Shown here one piece after another: positions 7,956 through 16,634 of a DNA stretch of 64,000 bases. Each line of letters begins with the position of its first letter. Position 1 is the first letter of the stretch. The DNA comes from Thiobacillus sp. GTDB taxonomy: Bacteria > Pseudomonadota > Gammaproteobacteria > Burkholderiales > Thiobacillaceae. The stretch is taken from assembly GCA_019459055.1 (NCBI GenBank), contig JAIBEI010000048.1, positions 18,329-82,328 on the forward strand. Reading direction: 5' to 3'. The notes beneath the pieces are model-generated. The model saw nothing but the letters and a program-made list of their open reading frames with translations. It made no database searches and had not been told where the DNA came from. A program made the translations under genes and the position numbers.

Positions 7956-8908
7956 GATTCCCCTCCTTCTTCACGCTGCCGGTCTTCGAGTTCGATCAGG
8001 GAGACGAACACGTCCTCCATCGAGGGGGTAACCTGCTTGATGGACTGCACGGCGAAGCCTTGCTGCGCGAGGAAGCCGTTCAGCGCTACGGTGGCCGTGG
8101 CCGCACCGCTGACCACTGCGTGCAGGGCGTCGCCGAACAGCGCGACCTCCTGTGCCAGCTTTGAGGCTTCCAGTTGTTCCAGCGCCTCGAAGGGGCGTTC
8201 GACGTGGATTTCCAGAATGTCCTCGGGTATCAGGGTCTTGAGCTCGGCGGGTTTGCCCTTGGCGATCATCTTGCCGTGGTAGATCAGCGCCAGCTCATCG
8301 CAGTATTCAGCCTCCTCCATGTAGTGGGTGGTGACGAACACGGTAGTGCCGCGGTGCGACATCTGCGCGATCAAATCCCAGAACTGGCGCCGCGAGAGCG
8401 GGTCAACGCCCGAGGTCGGCTCGTCGAGAAACAGGATCTGCGGCTCGTGCAGCACCGCGCAGCCCAGCGCCAGCCTTTGCTTCCAGCCACCGGCCAGCGA
8501 ACCAGTGAGGTGGTTGCGCTTGTCGGTGAGCCCCGCCATCTCCAGCCCCCAGTCCTTGCGCGCCCGGCGTTTGGCCCTGGGCACGTTGTAGATGCCGGTG
8601 TAGAAGTCGATGTTCTCCTCCACGCTGAGATCGTCGTAGAGGGAGAATTTCTGCGACATGTAGCCGATGTGGCGCTTGATGGTTTCGGACTCGGTCATGA
8701 CGTCGAAGCCCGCCACGCGTCCTTCACCGGAACTCGGCAACAGCAGACCGCACAGCATGCGGATGGTGGTGGACTTGCCCGCGCCGTTGGGACCGAGAAA
8801 GCCGAATACCTGACCTTTTTCCACAGTGAGCGAGATGCGGTCGACGGCGACGAAATCGCCGAACACCCGGGTCAGGTCGCGCACTTCCACGGCGAATTCC
8901 GCGCTCAT
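7952..8908 (-). CDS. ABC exporter ATP-binding protein (second half of a YbhF-like pair)
   Basis: The 318-residue ATPase has Walker A GPNGAGKST at residues 39-47, Walker B ILFLDEPTSGVDP, and the ABC-2 exporter-type C-terminal extension ending in MEDVFVSLIELEDR. The signature motif reads LAGGWKQRL, where the second residue is A instead of the usual S; this is a mild departure. It overlaps both neighbours by four bases. In E. coli YbhF the two ATPase domains are fused in one chain; here they are separate genes (this one and 8905-9843). It powers export by the two downstream permeases. Confidence 0.92.
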   Translation of the reverse strand: MSAEFAVEVRDLTRVFGDFVAVDRISLTVEKGQVFGFLGPNGAGKSTTIRMLCGLLLPSSGEGRVAGFDVMTESETIKRHIGYMSQKFSLYDDLSVEENIDFYTGIYNVPRAKRRARKDWGLEMAGLTDKRNHLTGSLAGGWKQRLALGCAVLHEPQILFLDEPTSGVDPLSRRQFWDLIAQMSHRGTTVFVTTHYMEEAEYCDELALIYHGKMIAKGKPAELKTLIPEDILEIHVERPFEALEQLEASKLAQEVALFGDALHAVVSGAATATVALNGFLAQQGFAVQSIKQVTPSMEDVFVSLIELEDRQREEGGES

Positions 8909-9843
8909 GCCGTCGCCTCCACTTTGTTTCGCGTAAGCTGATAAATGAACACGTCCTCCAGCGACGGGGTGATCGTGTTTTCGCCCAGCACCGAGATGTC
9001 GGCCTCACGCAACACGGTGCGGGCCTGCTCCGCCTCCTCCTTGTCTGCGGCGTAGAGGTGCAGCTTGCCGCCGAACAGGCTCACACGGTTGGAGCCCAGC
9101 CGGCTGGCGAGCGCCTCGCGTGCGACGCGTGGTTGCGCGGTGTCCAGTTCCAGCAGCAGGCCGGGGATGCCTTCCTTGAGTTTTTGCGGCGTGTCGCACT
9201 GGATCAGGCGACCCTGGTGCATCAGGCCGACACGGGTACAGCGCTCCGCCTCGTCGAGGTAGGCGGTGGAAACGAAGATCGTCACCCCTTCCTTGAGCAT
9301 GGCGTAGAGAATGCGCCAGAAGTCGCGGCGCGACACCGGATCGACGCCGTTGGTGGGCTCGTCGAGAAACAGGATTTCCGGCTTGTGGATGAGGGCGCAG
9401 GCCAGCCCGAGCTTCTGTTTCATGCCGCCCGAGAGGTTGCGCGCCAGGCGCTTTCTGAACGGGGTGAGGTTGGAGAAGCCAAGCAGCCGCGCTTCCAGCG
9501 GCTCGCGCTCGCGCCGCGGCACTTCGTACAGATCGGCGTAGAAGCGCAGGTTCTCTTCCACCGAGAGATCGCCGTACAGGCCGAAGCGCTGCGACATGTA
9601 GCTGATGCGAGACTTGATTTCCTCTTCGTCGCCCTGAATGGAAAATCCTGCCACGGTGGCTGCGCCTTCGCTGGCGGCGAGAATGCCCGTCAGCATGCGC
9701 ATGGTGGTGGTCTTGCCGGCGCCGTCCGGGCCGACCAAGCCGAAGATTTCGCCGCGCCTGACTTCAAGGTCGAGCCCGCGCACCGCCCACATGTCACCGA
9801 AGGCGCGGCCAAGGCCGCTGACCTGAATGGCGGCTTGGTTCAT
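8905..9843 (-). CDS. ABC exporter ATP-binding protein (first half of a YbhF-like pair)
   Basis: The 312-residue ATPase has Walker A GPDGAGKTT at residues 38-46, signature LSGGMKQKL and Walker B ILFLDEPTNGVDP. The C-terminal domain ends with the typical TPSLEDVFIYQLTR segment. It overlaps the adaptor gene (9840) and the second ATPase gene (8908) by four bases each. It carries a canonical signature motif while its partner does not, so the two sites may differ in activity. Confidence 0.92.
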   Translation of the reverse strand: MNQAAIQVSGLGRAFGDMWAVRGLDLEVRRGEIFGLVGPDGAGKTTTMRMLTGILAASEGAATVAGFSIQGDEEEIKSRISYMSQRFGLYGDLSVEENLRFYADLYEVPRREREPLEARLLGFSNLTPFRKRLARNLSGGMKQKLGLACALIHKPEILFLDEPTNGVDPVSRRDFWRILYAMLKEGVTIFVSTAYLDEAERCTRVGLMHQGRLIQCDTPQKLKEGIPGLLLELDTAQPRVAREALASRLGSNRVSLFGGKLHLYAADKEEAEQARTVLREADISVLGENTITPSLEDVFIYQLTRNKVEATA

Positions 9844-10838
9844 TCTGCTGTCTGCGGGGAAATCGTCACATCGGCCGGCATGCCGGGCTTGAGCGTGCCG
9901 TCGCGGTTGTCCAGGGTCACGTTCACCGCGAATACCAGCTTTACCCGTTCTTCCTGGGTCTGCACGTTCTTGGGGGTGAACTCCGCCTGCGACGAGACAT
10001 AGCTCACGCGGCCATCGAATTCCCGGTCGGCAAAGGTATCGATCTTGATCTTGGCGGCAGCGCCCAGGCGCACCTTGCCGATCTGGTTTTCCGGGATGTA
10101 GACCCGTACCCAGGGCCTGGAAATGTCGGTGACGGTCGCCACCGGACGCCCCGCGCCCAGGGTTTCGCCCACTTCCGCATGGGTGCGGGTGACCACGCCT
10201 TCCACCGGGCTTTTGACCTGCAAATCCTCCCAGGCGGCACGGGCGGCTTCGACAGCGGCCAGCGCCTCGTCGCGTTGCGCCCGCGCGACGTTGATGGTCT
10301 CGGGGCGATAGCCGCTTTGCAGCAGCTTGAGCCGTTCCTGCGCCGCACTGAGCTGCTGGGCCGACACGGCGGCGGCGGTGCGGTCCCTGTCGTGCCGCTG
10401 CTCACTGGCGGCGCCGCCAAGGAAGAGTGCTTTGGAACGTCTGGCTTCTTCTTCCAGATTGGCTCGGTTGGCGCGGGCCTGTTCGACCTGGGCGCGGGCT
10501 TCGGCGATTTCCTGCGGGCGGTAGCCCTGTTCCAGGTCCATCAGGCGCGCCTGGGCGGCCTGCTGTGCGGCTTCCGCCTGATGCAGCCGGGCGAGGGACT
10601 CGCGTTCGTCGAGTGCGGCCAGCAGTTCGCCCGGCTTGACGCGGCTGCCCTCATCCACCGGCCGTTTGTGGAGGATGCCGGGTATGCGGAAGGAGACTAC
10701 GATTTCGGTGGCATCCATCGTGCCCGAAGCGAACACCGTGCCGTCATCCGGCCGCGTGTCCCAGGGCGCAAGCTTCCACAGCACGGCGGCGCCGATGCCT
10801 GCGGCGAGAATGCCGATGATTACGATCTTTTTGTTCAT
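9840..10838 (-). CDS. HlyD-family periplasmic adaptor of the ABC exporter (YbhG-like)
   Basis: The 332-residue protein starts at ATG 10838 behind AAGGAAC. It has one N-terminal membrane anchor (KIVIIGILAAGIGAAVLWKL), a biotinyl-lipoyl half motif near residues 45-75 (VSFRIPGILHKRPVDEGSRV...GELLAALD), a long alpha-helical hairpin rich in Ala, Gln, Arg and Glu, the second lipoyl half (SPVEGVVTRTHAEVGETLGAG) and a beta-barrel domain. It should join the inner-membrane exporter to the outer-membrane channel encoded immediately upstream. The start overlaps the TolC-like gene stop. Confidence 0.92.
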   Translation of the reverse strand: MNKKIVIIGILAAGIGAAVLWKLAPWDTRPDDGTVFASGTMDATEIVVSFRIPGILHKRPVDEGSRVKPGELLAALDERESLARLHQAEAAQQAAQARLMDLEQGYRPQEIAEARAQVEQARANRANLEEEARRSKALFLGGAASEQRHDRDRTAAAVSAQQLSAAQERLKLLQSGYRPETINVARAQRDEALAAVEAARAAWEDLQVKSPVEGVVTRTHAEVGETLGAGRPVATVTDISRPWVRVYIPENQIGKVRLGAAAKIKIDTFADREFDGRVSYVSSQAEFTPKNVQTQEERVKLVFAVNVTLDNRDGTLKPGMPADVTISPQTAE

Positions 10839-12343
10839 AGTCTTGTTCCTTGCTGAATGGATTGCCCCGGAAGGCCCGTTGTGGCGAGCCTTTGATGGGT
10901 TCTGGCATCCGCTTTCTGGGCGACCGCCTCGCCGCCGCAGGCCATGCTGCAACGGTGCCAGAAGAGATATTGCGCGAGCGTGCGCGGATCGATGCCCGAA
11001 GAGGAATGCTCCACGGCGGATTTTTTGTCGACATCTACAGGCCGGAAGCTGTCCGCCGCAAGCTCGCCAATGACGCGCAGCAGCCGCGCCTGGCTCACGG
11101 TGATGTCGTACCCTGCCTGAAGGCGGCTCGCGGTGGCGGACCAGAGGGCGGATTCGGCGCCGAGCAGGTCGGTGATGGTGTTTTCCCCGCTGTGGTAGCG
11201 CAGGGTTTCGATGCGTAGCGCCTCAGCGGCCTCGGTTTCGCCCTGGGTGGCTGCTTCCAGCCGGGCGCGGGATTCGGACAAGGCGCCGAATGCCTGTTCA
11301 ACCTCGCTGGTGAGGCGATTGCGGGCGTCTTCCAGTTGCAAGGCGTTTTGCCGCTGATTGAGCCCCGCCTGTTCCACCCGGCGCTTGCGGATAGCGCCGT
11401 CGAACAGCGGCAGGGACAGTTGCACGCCTATATGCGAGTCGTCGTAGCCTTTCCAGTCGCCGCCGGTGCTTTCCTGCGCATTGGCCACCAGATCGATTTG
11501 CGGCAGCCGCTCGCCGCGGGCAATGGCGGTTTTCTGCTGTGCCGCGCGGCCCATGGCATCAAGCCTGAGAATATCGGGATGCTGCTGCAAGGCGCGATGC
11601 ATTGCCTCATCAGCCGAAACCGGCAGTGCCGGGGCGGTCGCGCTAAGATCGGACAGAACCGGTACGGGTCCGCTCTCGCCCAGCAAAGCGGCCAGCAGCG
11701 ACAGTGCATCCTTCTCGCCCTGGGCAACCGAAATCCTGTCGTAGCGCGCTTGGGACAACTGGGTCTGGAGGCGGATCAGTTCGAGCCGGGCGACACGTCC
11801 CTCTCGGAGGCGCAAGCCGATGTCCTTTTCCTCCTGCAGCAGCGCCTTGATGCGGACATCCAGCGCTGTGACGAGTTGGCGGAAATGCAGCGCCTTGGTG
11901 TAGGTGGCGGTGACATTGAACAGCAGGTCCTGCCCGCCGGCGCGCAGCGTCTGGACGGATGCCTCACGGTTGTGCGCGGCCAGCGCCTCGCCAGCCACCA
12001 GCTTGCCGCCGCGGTAAAGGGGCAGGGTCATTGCCAGGCCGATATTGGCGATATCCCTGTCCATCGGCGGGAATACGTTCGTATCGCGGATCGGTGTAAC
12101 GAAGGTGGGATAGGCATAGCGGGTGTAAGCCGCGTTCAGGTCGACCTTGGGCAGATGCTGGCTGCGGGCGATGTCCTGCTCCAGGGTTTGCCGGTCGACC
12201 TCGACCTGCTGGCTTTTGATTGCCGGGTTGGATTGCGCGGCCCGTTCCATCGCCTCCCACAGGGACAGTGAATCTGCGGCAAGAGCTGCCTTCCCGATGG
12301 AAAGAAGGAAGGTGCACAGCAGCAACCGTGACAAGGGTTTCAT
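10835..12343 (-). CDS. TolC-family outer-membrane efflux channel
   Basis: The protein has about 502 residues and starts with a signal peptide ending KAALA. Two repeated halves of coiled-coil-rich sequence with the AL..HPD and LP.IDL features of the OEP family follow, for example ALQQHPDILRLDAMGRAAQQKTAIARGERLPQIDLVA. The last ~60 residues (after PVDVDKK) are an extra tail with CSMACGG that I do not find typical. ATG at 12355 and 12343 are both possible starts. It is the first gene of the export operon that continues through the adaptor, two ATPases and two permeases, so the system is a complete tripartite exporter. A palindromic operator-like site lies 43 bases upstream of the start. Confidence 0.9.
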   Translation of the reverse strand: MKPLSRLLLCTFLLSIGKAALAADSLSLWEAMERAAQSNPAIKSQQVEVDRQTLEQDIARSQHLPKVDLNAAYTRYAYPTFVTPIRDTNVFPPMDRDIANIGLAMTLPLYRGGKLVAGEALAAHNREASVQTLRAGGQDLLFNVTATYTKALHFRQLVTALDVRIKALLQEEKDIGLRLREGRVARLELIRLQTQLSQARYDRISVAQGEKDALSLLAALLGESGPVPVLSDLSATAPALPVSADEAMHRALQQHPDILRLDAMGRAAQQKTAIARGERLPQIDLVANAQESTGGDWKGYDDSHIGVQLSLPLFDGAIRKRRVEQAGLNQRQNALQLEDARNRLTSEVEQAFGALSESRARLEAATQGETEAAEALRIETLRYHSGENTITDLLGAESALWSATASRLQAGYDITVSQARLLRVIGELAADSFRPVDVDKKSAVEHSSSGIDPRTLAQYLFWHRCSMACGGEAVAQKADARTHQRLATTGLPGQSIQQGTRL

Positions 12344-12377
12344 AATCGTATCCATCCTGAGTTTGCTTTCCCGCCAA

Positions 12378-12403
12378 ACTAAGTAAGTGATCAATTACTA
12401 ATT
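12378..12403. promoter_or_regulatory. Palindromic operator-like site A upstream of the TolC-family gene
   Basis: The core AGTGATCAATTACTA at 12386-12400 is part of an imperfect palindrome centred on GATC at 12389-12392, with 12 of 15 positions matching between half sites. The same 15-base core occurs in reverse orientation at 16576-16590 upstream of the TetR gene. That makes the TetR at 15895-16557 the best candidate for binding both. Confidence 0.65.
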
Positions 12404-12495
12404 TATATTCCAAGAAATAGTATTTGTCAACAAGTCGAATTGACGCAATGTCTGTTATGTCTGTTGTTTCAATGGTTGTTTTTTAACGTGACGCG

Positions 12496-12521
12496 TAAGT
12501 AAACAAGCATTTGATTACTTA
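12496..12521. promoter_or_regulatory. Inverted repeat TAAGTAA-N12-TTACTTA
   Basis: TAAGTAA at 12496-12502 and TTACTTA at 12515-12521 form perfect 7-bp arms in the AT-rich control region. The right arm runs into CTAATTTG, resembling the flank of site A (CTAATTTA), so it may be a second, weaker site for the same regulator. Confidence 0.45.
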
Positions 12522-12723
12522 CTAATTTGAGGCGGGCTTGCTGGCCTTACCCGGTGGGCGCGTAGGTGGCGGATGGAAATGGAAGTTCGGCGCGGTCTGT
12601 GCTCGTGGCGTGGGCGCAGAAACCGCTGTACGTCTTGGGGGGCCGCCGTCAGTGCGCGTCCTGCGAGCAGGCGCGGCAGAGGGACGGTTTTATGGTTCGC
12701 GGCCTTTGGGAATCAAGTGCCGC

Positions 12724-13437
12724 TCACGCGATCTCCCGCCCCTCGCCGGCTTCTTCGTAGGTCTTGCCGTCGCGGATATGGTAGATGCGCTTAAAGGTGG
12801 GGATGATCTTTTCGTCGTGGGTGACGACGATGATCGCGGTGTGGAATTCCTGCGCCAGGCGGTTGAGGATTTTCACTACGGTGAGCGCGCGTTCGCTGTC
12901 GAGCGGCGCGGTCGGCTCGTCGGCGAGGATGATCGGCGGCTTGTTGGCGAGCGCGCGCGCAATCGACACCCGCTGCTGCTCGCCGCCGGAGAGTTCGGCG
13001 ATGCGCGCCTGCGCGCGGTGCTGCACGTCGAGCGCGGTGAGCATTTCCAGCGCGATGGCGCGTGCCTCGGCGTTGGGCACGCCGGCCAGCATCGGCAGCA
13101 GCGCGACGTTGTCGGTGGCGTCGAGAAACGGGATCAGGTAGGGCGCCTGGAACACGAAACCGATGCGGTCGCGGCGCAGCGCGCGCAGGTCGCCGGTTTT
13201 CCAGCCGTTGTCGAAAATCACCTCGCCGCCGAGGGTAAATTTCCCGGCGGTCGGCTCGATCACCGCGCCCAGGCATTTCAGCAGCGTGGACTTGCCGGAG
13301 CCGGACGGCCCGATCAGCCCGACCACCTCGCCGGGATAGACCGTCATGTCGACGCCTTTCAGCGCGTCGACCGCGGCGCTGCCGCTGCCGTAGCGCTTGG
13401 TGATGCCTTCGATGAGGATTGCCGGAGATTCAGCCAC
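12724..13437 (-). CDS. MacB/LolD-type ABC ATPase (DevA-like)
   Basis: The ATPase has 237 residues from GTG at 13437, which follows GGAGG at seven bases; a TTG at 13458 would add seven residues. Walker A is GPSGSGKST, the signature LSGGEQQRV, and Walker B IILADEPTAPLDSE, the pattern of the MacB/LolD/DevA class that works with FtsX-type permeases. The start overlaps the permease stop (GTGGCTGA), so the two are translationally coupled. It energises the mechanotransmission-type exporter encoded with the permease and adaptor upstream. Substrate is unknown. Confidence 0.9.
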   Translation of the reverse strand: MAESPAILIEGITKRYGSGSAAVDALKGVDMTVYPGEVVGLIGPSGSGKSTLLKCLGAVIEPTAGKFTLGGEVIFDNGWKTGDLRALRRDRIGFVFQAPYLIPFLDATDNVALLPMLAGVPNAEARAIALEMLTALDVQHRAQARIAELSGGEQQRVSIARALANKPPIILADEPTAPLDSERALTVVKILNRLAQEFHTAIIVVTHDEKIIPTFKRIYHIRDGKTYEEAGEGREIA

Positions 13438-14623
13438 CGATGGCCTCCGCCGGGTCAATCTTGAGCGCGGCGCGGATCGCCAGCAGCGAGGCCAGCGCGC
13501 ACACCACCAGGGTTAGCACGAAGGCGCGCGCGGCGTCGCCGGTTTCGAGCAGGACGTATTTGGGGAAGGCTGGTGCCCACAAGGTGGCGGCGAACTTGCC
13601 GACGAAGAAGCCGATCACCCCGAGTCCCAGCGCCTCCTGCATGATCATCGCGGCGATGGTGCGGTCGCGCGATCCGATCAGCTTCAGCACGGCGATTTCC
13701 TTGATCTTGCCGAGCGTCATGGTGTAGATGATGAAGGCGACGATGGCCGCGCTCACCACCGCCAGTATCAGCAAAAACAGGCCGATCTGCTTGGCCGCGG
13801 TGGCGATCAGCTTGGCCACCAGAATCTCTTCCATGTCGTCGCGCGTATAGGCCGTATAGCGCTGCCAGCGCGCGATGGTGTCAGCCATGGCGCGCGCGTC
13901 GGCACCGGGCGCAAGCCGTAGCAGCACGGCGTTGACCTTGTGGCTGGAGGTCTGGATCGCCTGCACCGCTTCCAGCACGCCGGGCTGGCCGGGGCGGTTG
14001 ACCGCCGGGTTGGCTTCGAGCCGCTTGCGGTCCTCGATGATGGCGTCGTTGTCCTTGAGGAACTGCGCTTCCTGCGCGTCCTTCAGCGGGATGAACAGCA
14101 TCGGGTCGCCGCCGGACGACACCATGCGCCGGGTCAGCCCGACCACGGTGTAGTCGTTGCGGCGGATGCGCACCACGTCGCCGACCGCAAAGCCGGTCTT
14201 GGCGTCGGCCACCGCCTCGTAATGCGCGCGGGCGATGGGACGGCCCGCCACCAGGAAGGACGGCCCGCCCGGCTTGCCCGGCTCGAAGCCGGCCACCATC
14301 ACACGCTGCGATTTCCCCTGATGCGTTACCTGCATGGTGAGGTAGGCGACGTTGCCGGTCTGCGCCACGCCTTCCAGCCCCAGCAGCGCGCGATAGAGAT
14401 CGTCCGGCACGGAGGACGGTTCGGCGAACGGCCCCAGGGTGTTCTGCTGCACCACCCAGACATCGGCGTCGACGGCATGCAGTAGCACCTTGGCGTCGTC
14501 GACCATGCCGCGGTACACGCCGGCCATGGTCAGCGTCACCCCGATCAGCAGGCCCAGCCCCAGCCCGGTCAGCAGATAGCTTTTCAGGTGGTGGACGATG
14601 TCGCGCCGTGCGAGGTTGATCAT
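13430..14623 (-). CDS. FtsX/MacB-type ABC permease (DevC-like)
   Basis: The 397-residue protein has one N-terminal transmembrane helix (SYLLTGLGLGLLIGVTLTMAG), a large periplasmic domain of about 220 residues, and three C-terminal helices. The conserved GKIKEIAVLKLIGSRDRTIAAMIMQEA loop is typical of FtsX-superfamily permeases. It lies between the adaptor gene (ends 14637) and the ATPase gene. The architecture fits DevABC or MacB-like systems that move substrates from the periplasm outwards through an outer-membrane channel; no channel gene accompanies this set. Confidence 0.9.
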   Translation of the reverse strand: MINLARRDIVHHLKSYLLTGLGLGLLIGVTLTMAGVYRGMVDDAKVLLHAVDADVWVVQQNTLGPFAEPSSVPDDLYRALLGLEGVAQTGNVAYLTMQVTHQGKSQRVMVAGFEPGKPGGPSFLVAGRPIARAHYEAVADAKTGFAVGDVVRIRRNDYTVVGLTRRMVSSGGDPMLFIPLKDAQEAQFLKDNDAIIEDRKRLEANPAVNRPGQPGVLEAVQAIQTSSHKVNAVLLRLAPGADARAMADTIARWQRYTAYTRDDMEEILVAKLIATAAKQIGLFLLILAVVSAAIVAFIIYTMTLGKIKEIAVLKLIGSRDRTIAAMIMQEALGLGVIGFFVGKFAATLWAPAFPKYVLLETGDAARAFVLTLVVCALASLLAIRAALKIDPAEAIGG

Positions 14624-14636
14624 GTCGGCGCAACCA

Positions 14637-15821
14637 TTATCGCGGCGTCAGCTGCTTTTCGCGTACCCGCACGCCGTCGTCGAGCTGCTTCGCGCTGTAG
14701 ACGATGAGTTGGTCGCCGGCCTGCAGACCGGACACGATCTGCACCTGCTCTGCGGTCTGCATGCCGGGTTCTACCGGCCGGAAGCGCGCGCGGCCCGCCT
14801 CGACCTGCCACACGCCGGTCTGGCCGCCGAATTGCGCCAGCGCGGCGCGCGGCACCGTCAGCACATCGCGCAGGCCGGGCAGGCGGATGGTCACTTCCGC
14901 CAGTTCGCCCAGATAAAGCTGCGCCGGCGCGGGGTCGAACGCCACGTTGACGATGCGCTCCTCGGTCACCGCGTCGCTTTGCAGGTCGACCCGGACCACT
15001 TTTCCGGGCAGGCTCGCACCCGGCACGGAACGCAACACGATGTCCGCCGCCTGCCCGACCTGCACGCCCTGCGCCCGCGCCTGGTCGACGCGTGCGTGCA
15101 CCCACAGGCGGGCCGGATCGACCAGCCGCAATACGGCTTGGCCGGCGACCACGGTGGCGCCCGGCTCGGCTTCGCGCGCCGTCACCACGCCGTCGATCGG
15201 GCTCACCAGTTTGAGGCTTTGGCGCAGCTGGTCGATGCCCTGCAATTCGGCCTCGGCGCGGCCGATCTCGCGCAACGCCCCGGTGGCGTTGGCGCGCGCC
15301 GCAGCCAGGGCTGCCGTTGCGGCGGCCGCTTCGTGGCGGCGGCTTTCGGCCATTTCCTTGGCAACGAAATTCTGCCGGTATAGCGCCTGGTAACGTTCGC
15401 TGTTCGCCTGCGCCATCCGCGCGCGGCTCACCGCCTCGGTCACCTGCGCCTGCGCCGCCTGTGCGGCCTGGCGCGCCCGTGCGGCCGAACTGCTCGCCGC
15501 TTCGGCACGCTGGCGCAGATCCACCGGATCGATTTCGGCCAGCAGCTGGCCGGCCTTGACCGGCTCGCCCTGGTCGACCAGCACCCGCAACAGCCGGCCG
15601 GCCTGAATCGGCCCCACCGAGTAATCGTTTTGCGCCTCCACCGTGCCGATGCCGTACACGGCGGGGCTGAGATCGGCGCGCGTGGCGGTGGCGGTTTCCA
15701 CACCCACCGGCGCCAGCGGCCCGCTTGTGGCGAGCAGCCAGACAAAGGCGGCGATGAAGGCCACCGCACCGGCAATCAGAAGCAGGGTGCGTTTGGTGAG
15801 TTTCAAGGCGCTGAGCTTCAT
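14637..15821 (-). CDS. HlyD-family membrane-fusion protein of the DevABC-like exporter
   Basis: The 394-residue adaptor has an N-terminal anchor (RTLLLIAGAVAFIAAFVWLLA), a lipoyl half around GIGTVEAQNDYSVGPIQAGRL, a coiled-coil hairpin rich in Ala, Arg and Gln, the second lipoyl half SPIDGVVTAREAEPGATV, and a C-terminal barrel and membrane-proximal domain. It follows the TetR gene with 73 bases between them, and the permease follows 13 bases later. The set TetR-adaptor-permease-ATPase looks like one operon. Confidence 0.9.
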   Translation of the reverse strand: MKLSALKLTKRTLLLIAGAVAFIAAFVWLLATSGPLAPVGVETATATRADLSPAVYGIGTVEAQNDYSVGPIQAGRLLRVLVDQGEPVKAGQLLAEIDPVDLRQRAEAASSSAARARQAAQAAQAQVTEAVSRARMAQANSERYQALYRQNFVAKEMAESRRHEAAAATAALAAARANATGALREIGRAEAELQGIDQLRQSLKLVSPIDGVVTAREAEPGATVVAGQAVLRLVDPARLWVHARVDQARAQGVQVGQAADIVLRSVPGASLPGKVVRVDLQSDAVTEERIVNVAFDPAPAQLYLGELAEVTIRLPGLRDVLTVPRAALAQFGGQTGVWQVEAGRARFRPVEPGMQTAEQVQIVSGLQAGDQLIVYSAKQLDDGVRVREKQLTPR

Positions 15822-15894
15822 GACGGGGCAGTGTTTGACGTGGCGCGAAGGCGCTCCGCCGGACTCGGCGCGGCGGGGCAGACGTGGCGTGTTT

Positions 15895-16557
15895 TCATGG
15901 AGGGGTTCCTGGTGTCGGGGATGGGCGAATCGCTTGCATGAAAACCGGGAAGGTGCGCGCAGCTTCCGTCGTCAGGGTGCGCGCCGTGAGGGTGCGCTGG
16001 CCGCGCAGGATCGAGGTTTGCAGCACCAGCCCCTGGATCATGCCGATATACAGCGTGGCGGCGGCGTGGACGTCGAGGTCGGTGCGCGCCAGCCCTTGCG
16101 CCTGGGCGTCGGCCAGCAGTCCGGCGATTTTCCCCTCGTAGCCCAGCATGATTTCCGTCACCAGCCGTCGCAGTGCGGCGCTGCGGCCGTGCAGATGTTC
16201 GGACATCAGCACGCGCGGAATCGCGGGATGGCTGGCAATGAAGTCGATTTGCGCGAAAAACATGCGCTGCAGCGCGTCCAGCGGATCGCGCCCCTGTTCG
16301 GCGGCACGCCCCAGCACGCCCATCAGGCGGTCGCGCACCCACTGCATGACCGCCAGCCAGATCGCGTCCTTGCTGAGAAAGTGGCGGAATACCGCACCCT
16401 GCGTCACCCCCATCGCCTGTGCCATGTCCTGCGTGGTGACGTCGTCGACGCCCTGTTTGGCGGCGAGCTCCAGCGTCACGCGGATGATTTCCTCGCGCCG
16501 CTCGTCAGCGCCCAGCCGTTTGCGCTGGGGTTGATTGGGCGCGGCTTCGCCGGGCAT
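15895..16557 (-). CDS. TetR/AcrR-family regulator of the export operons
   Basis: The 220-residue protein has a helix-turn-helix at residues 40-60 (VTTQDMAQAMGVTQGAVFRHF) and a helical ligand-binding domain. It heads the adaptor-permease-ATPase operon. The palindromic core 19 bases upstream of its start (16576-16590) also occurs upstream of the TolC-like gene at 12386-12400, which suggests autoregulation and control of the YbhGFSR-like operon as well. In E. coli the ybhGFSR operon is controlled by the TetR-family protein CecR, so the association has precedent. Two relatives in this window are the full regulator at 561-1190 and the HTH-less protein at 4583-5167. Confidence 0.9.
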   Translation of the reverse strand: MPGEAAPNQPQRKRLGADERREEIIRVTLELAAKQGVDDVTTQDMAQAMGVTQGAVFRHFLSKDAIWLAVMQWVRDRLMGVLGRAAEQGRDPLDALQRMFFAQIDFIASHPAIPRVLMSEHLHGRSAALRRLVTEIMLGYEGKIAGLLADAQAQGLARTDLDVHAAATLYIGMIQGLVLQTSILRGQRTLTARTLTTEAARTFPVFMQAIRPSPTPGTPP

Positions 16558-16570
16558 GGTTTGGCTCCAT

Positions 16571-16596
16571 TCAGATAGTAATTGATCACTACCCTA
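16571..16596. promoter_or_regulatory. Palindromic operator-like site B upstream of the TetR gene
   Basis: TAGTAATTGATCACT at 16576-16590 is the exact reverse complement of the 15-base core of site A (12386-12400). It lies 19 bases upstream of the TetR start and about 750 bases upstream of the adaptor start, in the expected place for autoregulation. Confidence 0.65.
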
Positions 16597-16634
16597 ATGG
16601 TGCCGGGATTGGCTGTCAAGCCGGCTGGGTCCAT

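Larger units (their letters stand above)
12356..12723. promoter_or_regulatory. Intergenic control region of the YbhGFSR-like operon
   Basis: These 368 bases between the two export operons hold no convincing gene. The part next to the TolC-like start is AT-rich, unlike its surroundings, and contains two operator-like inverted repeats (12386-12400 and 12496-12521). This is where the promoter of the export operon should lie. Confidence 0.6.
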
